A stretch of 7,239 nucleotides of DNA from JAGPCH01 sp039810605. GTDB lineage: Bacteria; Bacteroidota; Ignavibacteria; Tepidaquicellales; Tepidaquicellaceae. The stretch lies in the NCBI GenBank assembly GCA_039810605.1, contig JBDHXH010000107.1, forward strand, positions 1 through 7,239, given 5' to 3'. The first letter of the stretch is position 1; each line of letters begins with the position of its first letter. Shown piece after piece: positions 6,967 to 7,239 of this stretch. Both the position numbers and the translations under genes were made by a program. A model generated the notes under the pieces. It was given only the letters and a program-made list of their open reading frames with translations, did not search any database and had not been told where the DNA came from.

Positions 6967-7084
6967 GGGGCTGTCCCAAAAGTAAGGATTTAATCGTAGC
7001 ACAGGCTATTAGCCTGTAGAAATCCTCAAAAAACACAATGGCAATTTTGAAAATCCGATTCGGCGAGACTTTTTGGACAGCCCC
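6967..7084. mobile_element. 118-bp MITE-like non-autonomous transposon
   Basis: The element is bounded by 17-bp terminal inverted repeats: GGGGCTGTCCCAAAAGT at 6967-6983, and ACTTTTTGGACAGCCCC at 7068-7084, whose reverse complement differs at one position. A 6-bp direct repeat AAGAAT flanks both ends. At 118 bp it cannot encode a transposase. The interior holds a hairpin (6985-7026). The right repeat is identical, in inverse orientation, to the end of a second element starting at 7164, so that element's transposase is a plausible mobiliser. The GGGGCTGTCC-type end resembles several IS families, and I cannot assign one from the ends alone. Confidence 0.8.
6985..7026. repeat. Two-tier hairpin inside the MITE (REP-like core)
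   Basis: The inner stem is ACAGGCT (7001-7007) and AGCCTGT (7011-7017) around the 3-nt loop ATT. The outer arms AGGATTT (6985-6991) and AAATCCT (7020-7026) are also exact reverse complements, with an asymmetric bulge between the tiers. The left flank of the inner stem, CGTAGC, has no partner on the right. The inner stem resembles REP-type sequences with AGCCTGTGCTAC arms that I recall from varied genomes (memory only). Confidence 0.6.
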
Positions 7085-7090
7085 AAGAAT
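7085..7090. repeat. Right target-site duplication of the MITE (AAGAAT)
   Basis: Six bases identical to 6961-6966, directly abutting the right terminal inverted repeat. Confidence 0.75.
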
Positions 7091-7180
7091 GGTATCAATG
7101 AGTCTATATATTTTCACATCCGTCCAAAACGATCTCCGAAAGTCAGATCAAAATTTTAGTTCCGGGGCTGTCCAAAAAGT

Positions 7181-7210
7181 ATTTTCATTTTTAGGCTGTA
7201 AAATGAAAAT
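7181..7210. repeat. Perfect 11-bp inverted repeat inside the IS end
   Basis: ATTTTCATTTT (7181-7191) and AAAATGAAAAT (7200-7210) are exact reverse complements around the 8-nt loop TAGGCTGT. It starts right after the 17-bp terminal repeat and ends before the putative promoter. It is too AT-rich for an efficient intrinsic terminator. A possible role is a transposase or host-factor binding site, or dampening of read-through transcripts from outside. Confidence 0.65.
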
Positions 7211-7236
7211 TTGAAAAAATAATTTTCTTATATTTG
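7210..7236 (+). promoter_or_regulatory. Bacteroidota-type promoter for the truncated IS
   Basis: TATATTTG at 7229-7236 matches the Bacteroidota -7 consensus TAnnTTTG exactly. An upstream TTTG at 7210-7213 could serve as the -33 element, with 15 bp between the boxes, somewhat short for the usual spacing. It reads rightward out of the window and should drive the gene that follows, most likely a transposase. Confidence 0.55.
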
Positions 7237-7239
7237 CAG

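Larger units (their letters stand above)
7164..7239 (+). mobile_element. Left end of an insertion sequence, truncated by the window end
   Basis: GGGGCTGTCCAAAAAGT at 7164-7180 matches the reverse complement of the MITE right end at all 17 positions. It is followed by an 11-bp hairpin and a TATATTTG promoter box reading rightward, a layout typical of the 5' end of an insertion sequence just before its transposase gene. No coding sequence is visible before the window ends, so the presence and family of the transposase are predictions. Its other end and target duplication lie outside. The 79 bp between the MITE and this end (7085-7163, including the right target duplication) show no feature. Confidence 0.65.

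Noticed and set aside
6908..7117. 69-residue minus-strand open frame over the MITE
   Set aside because: It runs through both terminal inverted repeats and the flanking target duplications, so it is only as old as the insertion. It has no recognisable domain and no initiation context.
1..7239. CRISPR array, tRNA, rRNA, riboswitch or defence system
   Set aside because: No regularly spaced direct repeats, no cloverleaf or rRNA-like sequence, no recognisable aptamer core, and every sizeable gene is explained by a transporter, P450, regulator, DoxX or glycoside hydrolase family.

Overview
The window looks like chromosomal DNA from a Bacteroidota/Chlorobi-group bacterium, and an Ignavibacteria-like genome is the best guess. 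The reasons are moderately AT-rich DNA, no convincing Shine-Dalgarno sequences, a TAnnTTTG-type -7 box near the right end, a Bacteroidota-style Crp/Fnr regulator, and a secreted protein with an internal 'YYIAVKHRNSIETWS'-dockerin segment that I recall from Ignavibacteria proteins (memory, not a search). Four of the five genes whose 5' end is visible start at TTG or GTG. In each of them the nearest upstream in-frame stop leaves no ATG that could replace it.

Layout. (1) 1-2020, plus strand: the 3' part of one MacB/FtsX-type ABC transporter permease, followed after 70 bp by a complete second permease of the same family. The ATPase and periplasmic adaptor would lie upstream, outside the window. 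(2) 2208-4674, plus strand: a cytochrome P450, a Crp/Fnr-family regulator and a DoxX-family membrane protein. The run ends in a strong intrinsic terminator at 4702-4738, and a perfect 8-bp dyad lies just upstream of doxX. (3) 4777-6807, minus strand, convergent with doxX: a secreted multidomain protein with signal peptide, LamG-like domain, beta-sandwich segment, two-loop dockerin and a C-terminal GH16-type hydrolase domain with an intact ExDxE motif. (4) 6808-7239: no credible gene. This stretch holds a 118-bp MITE-like element with 17-bp terminal inverted repeats and a 6-bp target duplication. After 79 bp comes the left end of a larger element carrying the same 17-bp end, an 11-bp hairpin and a Bacteroidota-type promoter, and it runs off the window.

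How the parts fit. The two permeases probably form a heterodimeric export or efflux complex. The P450, regulator and DoxX genes are co-oriented and may share regulation, but no redox partner or pathway enzyme is visible, so a common pathway is not shown. The GH16 protein stands alone as an exported polysaccharide-binding and cleaving enzyme. The right end is a transposon landing zone in which a non-autonomous element sits beside a likely autonomous relative. I did not find a new defence system or a comparable unknown multi-gene system. The most notable items are the MITE/IS pair, the domain order of the GH16 protein, the Thr-to-Ala change in the P450 I helix, the doxX dyad and the run of non-AUG starts.
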